A DNA stretch of 64,000 bases, from assembly GCF_027531545.1 (NCBI RefSeq), contig NZ_JAPZSC010000006.1, positions 434,001-498,000 on the forward strand. Reading direction: 5' to 3'. Each line of letters starts with the position of its first letter. Position 1 is the first letter of the stretch. Shown here piece after piece: positions 9,465 to 19,551 of this stretch. The position numbers and the translations under genes are program-made. Source of the stretch: Silanimonas sp. Lineage in GTDB: Bacteria > Pseudomonadota > Gammaproteobacteria > Xanthomonadales > Xanthomonadaceae. Under the pieces are notes generated by a model. The model had not been told where the DNA came from and did no database searches. It was given only the letters and a program-made list of their open reading frames with translations.

Positions 9465-10006
9465 TGATGACACGATCCACCCTGGTCCAACGCGAACACC
9501 ACTGGTGCCTGCAGTTGAATGGCTGGTGCACGCACCGCGCCGTGCGCCTCTACTTCAAGGCCGTCAGCCGCCTGGGCGACGGCGTGTTCTGGTACGCGAT
9601 GATGGCGGTCCTCGCGGTCTTCGGCGGTGAGGAAGGCCTGCATGCCGCGGCGCACATGGCCGTGGTCGGCGGCATCGCGGCCATCCTCTATCGGCGCATG
9701 AAGGGCTTCTTCCGCCGCGCGCGGCCCTGCCATCGCGACCCCGCAGTGCGGGCGTGGGTGGCGCCACTGGACGAATTCAGTTTCCCGTCCGGGCACACGC
9801 TGCATGCCGTCAGCTTCACGCTCGTCGCGCTCGCGCACTACCCGGGCTTCGCCGCGTGGCTGATTCCTTTCACCGCCAGCATCGCGGTGTCGCGCGTGTT
9901 CCTCGGCGTGCATTACCCGAGCGATGTGCTGGCCGCCACCGGCATCGGCGCCACGCTCGCCGGCATCGCGCTGTGGGCGGTGCCGGGCGTCAGCCTGTTC
10001 GGCTGA
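9464..10006 (+). CDS. PAP2-family lipid phosphatase
   Basis: Integral-membrane phosphatase of the phosphatidic acid phosphatase 2 superfamily, 180 residues. All three signature motifs are present: KGFFRRARP (KX6RP), FPSGHTLHA (PSGH with catalytic His) and SRVFLGVHYPSD (SRX5HX3D with nucleophile His). Hydrophobic segments flank them, around residues 40-75 and 120-175. The ATG overlaps the glycosyltransferase TGA (a second ATG lies at 9467). Likely substrates are phosphatidic acid or undecaprenyl diphosphate. Pairing with a GT4 enzyme hints at diacylglycerol supply or sugar-lipid recycling. Its 3' end overlaps the convergent GNAT gene by 17 bases. Confidence 0.88.
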   Translation: MMTRSTLVQREHHWCLQLNGWCTHRAVRLYFKAVSRLGDGVFWYAMMAVLAVFGGEEGLHAAAHMAVVGGIAAILYRRMKGFFRRARPCHRDPAVRAWVAPLDEFSFPSGHTLHAVSFTLVALAHYPGFAAWLIPFTASIAVSRVFLGVHYPSDVLAATGIGATLAGIALWAVPGVSLFG

Positions 10007-10586
10007 TCGGACGCAAGCGGAAGGTCAGCGTGTGCGCCACGTCGGGGCCGCCCTCGGCTTCCGGCCAGCCCAGGGTGCAGCGCAGGTCGTCGCGACGCAC
10101 GTAGCCGCGCTTGCCCCACAGCGCCTCGTTGCCGCGATAGTCCGGCGGACGTCGCGCATCGGACGCGTCGCGGTCCACCGCGCAGAACGCCGTCCAGTCG
10201 AAACGCCCCAGCGCCGTCGCGTGGGCTTCCCGCGCGTCGAAGAACGCGTGCCCGAGCCCGCGGCCGCGGTACTCGGGCAGCAACACCGACTCCCCGAAGT
10301 AGAACACCCGCGCGATGTCGAACCCTGCCGCCTCGAACGGCGCGCGGAAGGCTTCGGCATCGTCGGCCAGCGGCAAGCCGCTCGACGCGCCGACGATGCG
10401 CCCAGCGTCCATCGCCACAACGAAAACGCTGTCGGGCGAACGGGCATACACCTCGAGATAGGCCCGCTCATACGCCTCGTTGCCGGCGTACAGGTAGGGC
10501 CATTCCCGGAACACGCCGATGCGCAGCCGCGCGAGGTCGGGGAGGAACGGCCCGACCTCGGCGCCACGGACGACGCGGCATTCCAT
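9990..10586 (-). CDS. GNAT-family N-acetyltransferase
   Basis: 198-residue protein with the GNAT acetyl-CoA site: FYFGESVLLPEYRGRGLGHAFF fits beta-4/motif A, with RGRGLG as the pyrophosphate-binding loop. VFVVAMDAGRIVGASSG fits the preceding strands. Substrate unknown. The ATG at 10586 overlaps the stop of the upstream DUF885 gene (TGATG), so the two are coupled. The much longer open frame upstream is a shadow of that gene. Confidence 0.8.
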   Translation of the reverse strand: MECRVVRGAEVGPFLPDLARLRIGVFREWPYLYAGNEAYERAYLEVYARSPDSVFVVAMDAGRIVGASSGLPLADDAEAFRAPFEAAGFDIARVFYFGESVLLPEYRGRGLGHAFFDAREAHATALGRFDWTAFCAVDRDASDARRPPDYRGNEALWGKRGYVRRDDLRCTLGWPEAEGGPDVAHTLTFRLRPISRTG

Positions 10587-12427
10587 CAACCGGCCACCGC
10601 GGCGTCGGCGCCGCCGGCCTTCGCTTTCTCCGCCGCGATCCACGCCCGCACCTGCTGCTGCAGCAGGGTCATCGGCAGCGAGCCATTGGTCAGCACCACG
10701 TCGTGGAAGGCCGCGAGGTCGAAGCCCTCGCCGAGTTCGCGCTTCGCTTCGTCGCGCAGTTCGACGATGGTGTTCATCCCGACCTTGTAGGCCAGCGCTT
10801 GCCCCGGCATCACGAGGTAGCGCTCGATTTCCGCGACGACGTCCGTCTGCGGCATGCCGGTCTTCTCGACCATGTAGTCGATGGCCTGCTCGCGCGTCCA
10901 ACGCTTGTGGTGCAGGCCGGAATCCACCACCAGCCGAACCGCACGGAACATCTCCGCCTGCAGGCGGCCGAGGTCGTCCAGCGGCGTGGGTTGGAAGCCG
11001 ATCTCGGCAGCCAGCTTCTCGGAGTACAGGGCCCAGCCTTCCGAGTACGCGGTGAACGGGAGCAGCTTGCGGAAGGTCGGCACGCCTTCGATCTTCTGCT
11101 GGATCGCGAGCTGGAAGTGATGGCCGGGAATGCCCTCGTGGTACGCCAGCGTCCGCATGCTGAAGCGAGGGATCTCCTGCACGCTGCGCAGGTTCGCGTA
11201 GAACACGCCAGGGCGCGAGCCGTCCAGCGCCGGCGGCTGGTAGTAGGCGCCCGGCGAGGTCTTCTCCTTGAACTCCGGGATGCGCTCCACCTTCACCGGC
11301 TGCGTCGGGCGCACGCTGAAGTACGGACCGAGGCCGGCGTCGATGGTGTCTATCATCGACTGGTAGTCGGCGAGGATCTGCGCCCGCCCTTCGTCGGTGT
11401 CGGGATAGAGCTGGTCCGGGCGTGCCGCGATCGTGCGCACACGCTCACCGATCGTGCCCTCGACGAGGCCTTCGCCCTGGAGGATGGCGTCCATCTCGCC
11501 CTCGATGCGCGCCACCTCGCGCAGGCCGAGCTCGTGCACCTGCTCCGGCGTCATGTCGGTCGTGGTGTGCATGCGGATCTGGTGCTGGTAGAAGGCCTCG
11601 CCGTCCGGCAGGGCCCAGACGCCGTGGTTGCCGGTGGTCTTCGGCAACAGGGCCACGTAGTCGTCGATCCACCCTTGGTAGGCCGGGTACACCTGGTCGC
11701 GGATCACGGCTTCCGCATCGGCGAGCATTCGCTGCTGGTCGGCCTCTGCGATCGCTTCGTCGGCCTTGGCCATCTTGTCGACCAATGCGGTGTACAGGAT
11801 GTTCTGCGTCGGCTCGGTGGCGACGAAAGCCTGCATCTCGGCCGTCACCTTCTCCACCACGAAGGTGGGCGGAATGATGCCGAGCTGCTCGCGCTTGGCC
11901 ATGCCCTCGCGCACCTGCGCCGCCACCCGCGGAATCTCCAGCAGGCGAGCCACGTAGGCCTCGGCCCCGGAGAGCCCGGCGATTCGATGCTGCGACGCCA
12001 TGAAGCTCGGCAGGTTGCTTTGGATGCCGAACAGCTGGTTGAGCGGGTAGTCGTGGAAGCGGAAGCGCTCGCCGTCGGCCTGCGTTTGCAGGAAGACTTC
12101 GAGGACGTCGTAGCTGAGGGTGTCGTCCAGCGCCGCGCGGTCGTAGCTGCGCAAGGTGGCGAGGTCGGCCTTCAGTTTGGCCAGCTGTTCCTCGCCCTTC
12201 GCGAGCGAATAGTCGTCCAGCTCGTCGGCCGTCCAATCGATGGACGGCGGCAGCATGCCGAGGCTCGAGATGATCTGCGGGCTCTCGAGCGCAAACTCGG
12301 CGAACACGCGCTCGTAGAAGATGCGGATGCTGACGGGCTTGAAATAGAGGCTGTGCAGAACGAACAACGTCAACGCGAGCAGCAGCAGGAGCGCGCCGCG
12401 AAACGTCCAGCGGAACAACTTGGCCAT
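10586..12427 (-). CDS. DUF885 family membrane-anchored metallopeptidase-like protein
   Basis: 613 residues. An N-terminal membrane anchor/uncleaved signal (about residues 9-30, core ALLLLLALTLFVLH) is followed by a large helical DUF885 domain. A probable zinc site is seen as TLAYHEGIPGHHFQ (HExxxxHH-type, His430/Glu431/His436-437) with a downstream AYSEGWALYSE. DUF885 proteins are predicted metallocarboxypeptidase-like enzymes; specific activity is unproven. The start at 12427 has a GGAGGG about 5 bases upstream. The upstream in-frame extension is an artefact running antisense through rlmJ. Confidence 0.85.
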   Translation of the reverse strand: MAKLFRWTFRGALLLLLALTLFVLHSLYFKPVSIRIFYERVFAEFALESPQIISSLGMLPPSIDWTADELDDYSLAKGEEQLAKLKADLATLRSYDRAALDDTLSYDVLEVFLQTQADGERFRFHDYPLNQLFGIQSNLPSFMASQHRIAGLSGAEAYVARLLEIPRVAAQVREGMAKREQLGIIPPTFVVEKVTAEMQAFVATEPTQNILYTALVDKMAKADEAIAEADQQRMLADAEAVIRDQVYPAYQGWIDDYVALLPKTTGNHGVWALPDGEAFYQHQIRMHTTTDMTPEQVHELGLREVARIEGEMDAILQGEGLVEGTIGERVRTIAARPDQLYPDTDEGRAQILADYQSMIDTIDAGLGPYFSVRPTQPVKVERIPEFKEKTSPGAYYQPPALDGSRPGVFYANLRSVQEIPRFSMRTLAYHEGIPGHHFQLAIQQKIEGVPTFRKLLPFTAYSEGWALYSEKLAAEIGFQPTPLDDLGRLQAEMFRAVRLVVDSGLHHKRWTREQAIDYMVEKTGMPQTDVVAEIERYLVMPGQALAYKVGMNTIVELRDEAKRELGEGFDLAAFHDVVLTNGSLPMTLLQQQVRAWIAAEKAKAGGADAAVAG

Positions 12428-12496
12428 GGAACCCCCTCCGTGTGGAAGCCCCCATGCTAGCGCGGGCACCCGCGATGCAGCGCTAGACTGCGCGCC

Positions 12497-13339
12497 ATGA
12501 ACTACCGCCACGCCTTCCACGCCGGCAACCATGCCGATGTCCTCAAGCACGTCACCCTGCTCGCCTGGCTCGACGCGCTCACCGCGAAGGACAGCCCGGT
12601 GTTCCTGCTCGACACCCACGGTGGCCGCGGCCATTACGCCCTGGATGCCGAAGCCGCGGAACGCACGGGGGAAGGCCAGGCTGGCATCGGTCGGCTGTGG
12701 GGCCGGCATGGCCTGCCCGCGGCGGTGCAGCGCCTCTGCGAGGTCGTCGGCCGCTGGAACCCAGACGGACGGCTTCGCGCCTACCCCGGCTCGCCGCGCA
12801 TCGCCCTCGCCGCCCTGCGCCCACAGGATCGCCTCGCCGCCTGCGAACTCCAGCCGGAAGAAGCCGCGACCCTGAAGGCGAACCTCGCCGGCGATCCGCG
12901 CGCCGCCGCCCATGCGCGCGACGGCTACGAAGCCACGCGGGCACTGCTGCCGCCGAAGGAGAAGCGCGGCCTGGTGCTCATCGATCCGCCGTACGAAGCC
13001 CAGGAAGCGGAGTACCCGCGCGTCCTCGAGGCCGTCGCCACCGCGCTCGAACGTTGGCCCACCGGCGGCGTGGCGGTCTGGTATCCGATCAAACAGCGGC
13101 GGGCGCTGCACGGCTTCTTCCGCCAAGCCACCCTGCTCGCCCAGCGCGGCCTGCTCTGCGCCGAGGTCCTCGTCCGCCCCGACGACTCACCGTTGCGGCT
13201 CAACGGCAGCGGCATGCTGATGTTCCACCCGCCGTGGAAGCTCGACGCCGCGCTCGCCCCGGCCCTGCCGGTGCTGGCCCGGATGCTCGGCGAACACCAC
13301 GCCTCGCACCGGCTGGAGTGGCTGCGCCCGGCGCCTTGA
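12497..13339 (+). CDS. rlmJ: 23S rRNA (adenine2030-N6)-methyltransferase RlmJ
   Basis: 280-residue SAM-dependent methyltransferase. The N-terminus (MNYRHAFHAGNHADVLKH) is the RlmJ hallmark. LLDTHGGRGHY corresponds to the SAM-binding motif I and IDPPYE (Asp163-Tyr166) is the catalytic N6-adenine motif. The family modifies A2030 of 23S rRNA. It diverges from the DUF885 gene with only 69 bases between starts, so the promoters are close-set. Confidence 0.94.
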   Translation: MNYRHAFHAGNHADVLKHVTLLAWLDALTAKDSPVFLLDTHGGRGHYALDAEAAERTGEGQAGIGRLWGRHGLPAAVQRLCEVVGRWNPDGRLRAYPGSPRIALAALRPQDRLAACELQPEEAATLKANLAGDPRAAAHARDGYEATRALLPPKEKRGLVLIDPPYEAQEAEYPRVLEAVATALERWPTGGVAVWYPIKQRRALHGFFRQATLLAQRGLLCAEVLVRPDDSPLRLNGSGMLMFHPPWKLDAALAPALPVLARMLGEHHASHRLEWLRPAP

Positions 13340-13405
13340 CACCGTTTGGCTTGCCGCAGGCCCGGCCAAGGGCGATGCTCGGCCCAATATCCCGGAGCCC
13401 CCGCC

Positions 13406-14692
13406 ATGGCCGCCCTGCCCCAACGCGTCCTCATCGTCGAGAACTCCCGCAGTTACGCCGGCATGCTGGCCGAAGCGATGGAGGAACGCGCCGGGCTCCC
13501 GGTCGTCCTCGCGCGCACGATGGCCGAAGCCGAGACGGCGCTCGCCGCGAACCCGGACATCTTCCTCGTGCTGAGCGGGCTGGTCCTTCCCGACGCCGCG
13601 CAGGACGCCATCATCGACCGCTTCGCCGAGACCGGCCTGCCGATCGTCGTCGTCTCCAGCAAGTACGACGAAGCGCTGCGTGACCGTATCCTTGGCCGCA
13701 GCGTCGTCGATTACGTCATCAAGAGCGCCCCCGGCCACCTCGAGTACCTGGCGTGGCTGGCCCAGCGTCTGGACCGCAACCGCCGCATCGCCGCACTCGT
13801 CGTCGACGACTCGCCCTCAGCACGACTGATGGTCGCCGAGCTGCTGTCGTCCTACGGCTTCCGCGTGCTGCTGGCCAGCAGTGGCGAGGACGGTCTGCGT
13901 GCGGTGGATCAGGACCCGGGCATCCGCCTCGTCATCACCGACCACGAAATGCCCGGCCTCACCGGCGTCGACCTCAGCGCGAAGCTGCGCGAACGTTACG
14001 CGCGCGACCGCATGGCGATCATCGGCGTGTCGGGCGCCAACAAGCCGGAGCTCGTGGCGCGCTTCCTGAAGAACGGTGCCAACGACTTCCTGCACAAGCC
14101 GTTCTCGCGCGAGGAATTCTTCTGCCGCGTCTCGCAGAACGTCGACAACCTCGACCTGATCGGCACGCTGCAGGATCTCGCGACGAAGGATTTCCTCACC
14201 GGCCTGTCCAACCGACGCCATTTCTTCGAGCTCGCCGAGCGCCGCATCGATGCGCTGCATTCCGCGGGCCGCGAGTGCGCCGTGGCCACGCTCGACATCG
14301 ACCACTTCAAGAAGATCAACGACACCTGGGGCCACGACGGCGGCGACCTCGCGCTCAAGTCCGTCGCTCGCGCAATGCAGGCGCACATGCGCGCCGAGGA
14401 CGTCGTCGCCCGCTTCGGCGGCGAGGAATTCGTGGTGCTGGCGGGCGATCTCGATGCTGATTCCAGCCGCGAACACTTCGAGGCGCTCCGCGAGCGCATC
14501 GCCGCCCTCTCGGTGGAACTGCCCGACGGACGCACTTTCTCGCTGACCACCAGCATCGGCGTCTGCCGCTTGCCGGCCAGCGGCACCAAGGTGCCGATGC
14601 ATACCGCGCTCAACGAGTCGGACCGCATGCTCTACATCGCCAAGGCGGGCGGGCGGAATCGCGTGGAGATGACGGCGTCGACGTCGGCCTGA
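13406..14692 (+). CDS. REC-REC-GGEEF diguanylate cyclase response regulator
   Basis: Predicted c-di-GMP synthase, 428 residues. REC1 (about 8-125) looks degenerate: Ser57 (VLSG) stands where the phospho-acceptor Asp is expected and the acidic pair is EN. REC2 (about 132-250) is intact, with acidic pair DD and Asp179 in ITDHEMPG. The GGDEF domain (about 270-425) has GGEEF at 338-342 and a product-inhibition I-site RxxD (RAED, 329-332) exactly five residues before it. LDIDHFKKINDTWGHDGGD gives the substrate/metal residues. So it is probably catalytic, phosphorylated on REC2 and feedback-inhibited. The partner kinase is not in the window. The ATG at 13406 is preferred over an upstream GC-rich extension from 13346. 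Confidence 0.92.
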   Translation: MAALPQRVLIVENSRSYAGMLAEAMEERAGLPVVLARTMAEAETALAANPDIFLVLSGLVLPDAAQDAIIDRFAETGLPIVVVSSKYDEALRDRILGRSVVDYVIKSAPGHLEYLAWLAQRLDRNRRIAALVVDDSPSARLMVAELLSSYGFRVLLASSGEDGLRAVDQDPGIRLVITDHEMPGLTGVDLSAKLRERYARDRMAIIGVSGANKPELVARFLKNGANDFLHKPFSREEFFCRVSQNVDNLDLIGTLQDLATKDFLTGLSNRRHFFELAERRIDALHSAGRECAVATLDIDHFKKINDTWGHDGGDLALKSVARAMQAHMRAEDVVARFGGEEFVVLAGDLDADSSREHFEALRERIAALSVELPDGRTFSLTTSIGVCRLPASGTKVPMHTALNESDRMLYIAKAGGRNRVEMTASTSA

Positions 14693-14697
14693 TCCAA

Positions 14698-15384
14698 GTG
14701 ACGAAGCCTCTGCCATTCGCGTGGAGCAATGCGCGGCGCATTGCACTCGGAGCCATGCTGCTGGCCTCGGTGCCCGCGTTCAGCCCGATTTCCAACGAGT
14801 GGGCGAGGCAGATCGGTGAAAGGAACGCTGCTGCCCGGATCGCGCGCGAGCAGGCCGATGCGTCGGGCATGTTTCGTTGCCGCGTATCCGAACCAGGGCT
14901 TTCCAGGTTCACGCATGAGTTGATGCCGCCGCCCACGTCGACTTGGGAGATTCTCATCTTCCCGAGCTTTTCCGACAGGGTCGTGCTCGGGGTTGATGGA
15001 CAGCGATGGACCGTCCGCACTTACGACCATCAGGACCGGACTCGCACGGAAAGCGTTCTCGGGCGACCGATGTGGAGCGGCTCGTCAACGCTTCCACCCG
15101 CCGAAACCGACGTGTTCGCGAGGCTCTTCGACAGCGCGCTGCGAACGGCATCGCAAGAAGCCTACAAACCCCAGTTCCTCGATGGCACCATGCTGCACCT
15201 GCGTGATCGGGCGGGCCGCTGCGCACAGTTGCATTTGCACAGTACCGGCACACGCGGCGACCGCATCGTGGGCGTGCTGGACGAACTGGCATCGTTGGTC
15301 CTCGCCGCCTCTCAGACAGGCAACACCATCGATGCCGCGAAGCTCAGGCGCGTCGCCCGCGAAGCTCGCCTCCTGACGCGATAA
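14698..15384 (+). CDS. Hypothetical exported protein
   Basis: 228 residues, GTG start 5 bases after the cyclase stop, so probably co-transcribed. The N-terminus is basic then hydrophobic (about residues 13-31), consistent with a signal peptide or single anchor. The remainder is predicted soluble, with a single Cys pair (MFRCRV, GRCAQLH). No family recognised. Codon usage seems slightly more AT-rich at third positions than its neighbours. The gene ends directly before a strong terminator. A link to c-di-GMP signalling rests on position only. Confidence 0.7.
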   Translation: MTKPLPFAWSNARRIALGAMLLASVPAFSPISNEWARQIGERNAAARIAREQADASGMFRCRVSEPGLSRFTHELMPPPTSTWEILIFPSFSDRVVLGVDGQRWTVRTYDHQDRTRTESVLGRPMWSGSSTLPPAETDVFARLFDSALRTASQEAYKPQFLDGTMLHLRDRAGRCAQLHLHSTGTRGDRIVGVLDELASLVLAASQTGNTIDAAKLRRVAREARLLTR

Positions 15385-15419
15385 CGAAGAAACCCGCCTT
15401 CCGGCGGGTTTCTTCGTTA
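15382..15419. terminator. Bidirectional Rho-independent terminator
   Basis: Perfect 17-bp inverted repeat (15382-15398 with 15403-15419) around a four-base loop, with GGCGGG stem core and A-/T-rich flanks on both sides. It separates the plus-strand cyclase/hypothetical unit from the convergent pnp gene and serves both. Confidence 0.92.
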
Positions 15420-15442
15420 CAGCTCGGCAGCGAAGCGAAGGC

Positions 15443-17545
<2,103 letters not shown>

Positions 17546-17582
17546 GTTCTGCTCTCTGGTTGTCTTTCGTTTCAGTCCGGCC

Positions 17583-17624
17583 GGGGGCCCCTGCCCCCTG
17601 GCTCGGTTGCCGCGTTGCCGCGGC
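17583..17624 (-). promoter_or_regulatory. pnp leader hairpins
   Basis: Two adjacent stems lie in the pnp 5' leader: a G5/C5 stem at 17583-17598 and a GCCGCG/CGCGGC stem at 17609-17624, which in the mRNA carries a GCAA (GNRA) tetraloop. Position matches the leader structure cleaved by RNase III in enterobacterial pnp autoregulation; this role is inferred by analogy. Confidence 0.45.
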
Positions 17625-17650
17625 GTGGGGTCTTCAAACCCCGAAAAGCA

Positions 17651-17674
17651 GCGCGGCGCATTTCTGCGCCGCGC
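17651..17674 (-). terminator. rpsO-pnp intercistronic terminator-like hairpin
   Basis: 10-bp GC-rich perfect stem with a GAAA loop in the transcript, 10 bases after the rpsO stop, followed by TGCTTTTC. This is a moderate Rho-independent terminator that probably lets part of the transcripts read through into pnp. Confidence 0.7.
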
Positions 17675-17684
17675 GGGGTATCAC

Positions 17685-17945
17685 TTAACGACGGAGGCCG
17701 AGGCGCTCGATGAGCGTCTTGTAGCGCTCGACGTCCTTGTCCTTCAGGTAGGCCAGCAGGCGACGGCGGGTGTTCACCATCTTGAGCAGGCCACGACGGC
17801 TGTGGTGGTCCTGCTTGTGGGCCTTGAAGTGTTCCGTCAGCTGCTCGATGCGAGCCGACAGCAGGGCGACCTGGACTTCCGGCGAACCGGTGTCGTTGGC
17901 GCCGCGCGCGAACTGGGAAATGATCTGGTTGGAATCGATGCTCAT
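17685..17945 (-). CDS. rpsO: 30S ribosomal protein S15
   Basis: 86-residue primary 16S rRNA-binding protein (E. coli 89 with Met). Diagnostic stretches are [30 protein letters not shown] and [13 protein letters not shown]. It lies directly upstream of pnp and has its own promoter in the truB-rpsO gap. S15 represses its own translation in several bacteria by binding its leader; the leader here has a short hairpin at 18022-18035 but no clear pseudoknot that I can fold by eye. Confidence 0.97.
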   Translation of the reverse strand: MSIDSNQIISQFARGANDTGSPEVQVALLSARIEQLTEHFKAHKQDHHSRRGLLKMVNTRRRLLAYLKDKDVERYKTLIERLGLRR

Positions 17946-18041
17946 GGACGTTCTCGTGATGCGGAAGGCGCAGGAACGTCACTCGTGGACGCACCGCGGT
18001 CTTCGCCGGTTTCATGGGGATGCCTCGAATGAGGCGCGCGG

Positions 18042-18070
18042 ATTGTAAGCCCGGCCGGGCTTCTGAACAA
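18042..18070 (-). promoter_or_regulatory. rpsO promoter
   Basis: On the minus strand a -35 TTGTTC (18065-18070) and a -10 TACAAT (18042-18047) are separated by exactly 17 bases, about 97 bases before the rpsO start. It is one of the AT-richest spots locally. It gives rpsO-pnp transcription independent of the upstream truB operon. Confidence 0.75.
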
Positions 18071-18142
18071 GGTTTTCACAGCAGGGCCCGAATCGCGTTC
18101 AGGCTCGGCCCTCACCGGGGCGATCCGCCCGCGGCGCGGGCC

Positions 18143-19066
18143 TCAGGAGGCCGCGGCCCAGCGGAACAGCCTCTGCGGGTGCACCACGCCGTCCCGGCCC
18201 TCGACCAGCCCCACCGCCCGCCCGCTCGGGGCGAACGCGGCCATCAGGCCATTCGCGGCGTCGAGGCCGGCCAGGCTCTGGCCGTGGCCCAGTTTCAGCA
18301 CTTCGGCGTCACTGAGGTTCAGGCGCGGCCAGTCCGTGAGGGCGGACTCCACAGGCATCAGCAGGCTGTCCAGGGCCGCCAGGCCGGGCTCGCTGTTCCG
18401 GTCGATGGCCTCGATCTCGTCGAGGGTGATCATCGTCGGCGTGCGGAAGGGCTCGGCCCACAGCCGGCGCAACGCCACCACATGCGCGCCGCAACCGAGG
18501 TCCTCGCCGATGTCGCGCACGAGGCTCCGCACGTAGGTGCCCGAGCCGCAGGTGATGCGCAGCCGCAGCGACGCGCCATTGATCGACAGCAGTTCGAGCG
18601 CATGGACGTCGACCTCGCGCTCGGCAACCTCGACGATCTCGCCGCGTCGGGCCTTGGCGTAGAGCGGCTCGCCGCCCTGCTTCAGTGCCGAATAGATCGG
18701 CGGACGCTGGGAAATCCGGCCGATGTAGCGCTTCAGCACGCGCTCCACGGCATGCGCGTCGAGCAACGGGACGGGCCGCTCACGGAGCACCTGGCCGTCC
18801 GCATCATCGGTATCGGTGACGACGCCCAGTCGCGCTTCCGTCTCGTAAGCCTTGCGCGCACCGAGCATCAGTCCCGCCACCTTGGTGGCTTCGCCGAAGC
18901 AGATGGGCAGCAGGCCGGTCGCGAGCGGATCGAGGCTGCCGGTGTGGCCGGCCTTCTCCGCGCGGAAATGCTTGCGGACGCGCTGCAGCGCCGCGTTCGA
19001 GCTCAGGCCGGCCGGCTTGTCCAGCAGCAGCAGGCCATCGAGGGAACGGAAAGGAAGACGGTGCAT
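18143..19066 (-). CDS. truB: tRNA pseudouridine(55) synthase TruB
   Basis: 307 residues. Forms pseudouridine-55 in the T-loop of tRNAs. Start region: DGLLLLDKPAGLSSN, then the catalytic-Asp motif GHTGSLDPLATGLLP (Asp about 46). SGTYVRSLVRDIG is also conserved, and a C-terminal PUA-like domain is present (about 250-305). It lies downstream of rbfA in the nusA-infB operon, as in most gammaproteobacteria. Confidence 0.97.
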   Translation of the reverse strand: MHRLPFRSLDGLLLLDKPAGLSSNAALQRVRKHFRAEKAGHTGSLDPLATGLLPICFGEATKVAGLMLGARKAYETEARLGVVTDTDDADGQVLRERPVPLLDAHAVERVLKRYIGRISQRPPIYSALKQGGEPLYAKARRGEIVEVAEREVDVHALELLSINGASLRLRITCGSGTYVRSLVRDIGEDLGCGAHVVALRRLWAEPFRTPTMITLDEIEAIDRNSEPGLAALDSLLMPVESALTDWPRLNLSDAEVLKLGHGQSLAGLDAANGLMAAFAPSGRAVGLVEGRDGVVHPQRLFRWAAAS

Positions 19067-19099
19067 GGGGGGAGTCCTCGATGAGGATCGGCCGCCGCG

Positions 19100-19115
19100 G
19101 CGCCCCGAAGGGCGC
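19100..19115 (-). other. rbfA-truB intergenic UUCG hairpin
   Basis: A 6-bp GCGCCC/GGGCGC stem closed by a C(UUCG)G tetraloop in the transcript, just after the rbfA stop. It has no T-tract, so it is more likely an RNA-stability or processing element than a terminator. Confidence 0.5.
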
Positions 19116-19119
19116 GGCG

Positions 19120-19551
19120 TCAGTGGGCGTCGCTGGACGACGGCTTGTCGCCGGGGGCGTCGTCGCCCGACGCTTCGCCGTTCGCGACCCGGATCGCGGC
19201 ATCCTGCTTGGCGGCTTCACGCAGCAGCAGCTCGATCTTCTCGCCGCGATCGACGGATTCGTCGTAATGGAAATGCAGCTCGGGCACCTGGCGGATGCGC
19301 AGCATCTTGCCCAACAGCTGGCGGAAGCCCTTCGACAGCTCGTTCAGGGCCTTGACGACCTCGAGCGAGCGCTCCGGATTCAACGCGGTGACCCAGACCT
19401 TCGCGTGCGACAGGTCACGCGTGACCTCCACGTCGGAGACGCTGGCCGAGGGCAGCGAATGCTCGCGCACGGCCTCGTGCACCATCACGCCCAGCTCCCG
19501 GCGGAACTGGGCGGAGAGTCGATCGGTGCGCGAGAAGGAACGCTTCGGCAT
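19120..19551 (-). CDS. rbfA: Ribosome-binding factor A
   Basis: 143-residue KH-type 30S maturation factor that binds 16S rRNA near helix 1. Family wording includes FSRTDRLSAQFRRELG, ARVWVTAL-like AKVWVTALNPER and RQVPELHFHYDESVDRG. The C-terminal tail is polar and Asp/Ser-rich. ATG overlaps the infB stop (TGATG), giving translational coupling; the upstream 12-residue extension lies inside infB. Confidence 0.95.
   Translation of the reverse strand: MPKRSFSRTDRLSAQFRRELGVMVHEAVREHSLPSASVSDVEVTRDLSHAKVWVTALNPERSLEVVKALNELSKGFRQLLGKMLRIRQVPELHFHYDESVDRGEKIELLLREAAKQDAAIRVANGEASGDDAPGDKPSSSDAH

Noticed and set aside
17572-18015. 147-codon minus-strand frame starting in the rpsO leader
   Set aside because: Overlaps rpsO in another frame for most of its length and shows no conserved features; a short leader peptide cannot be excluded but is unsupported.
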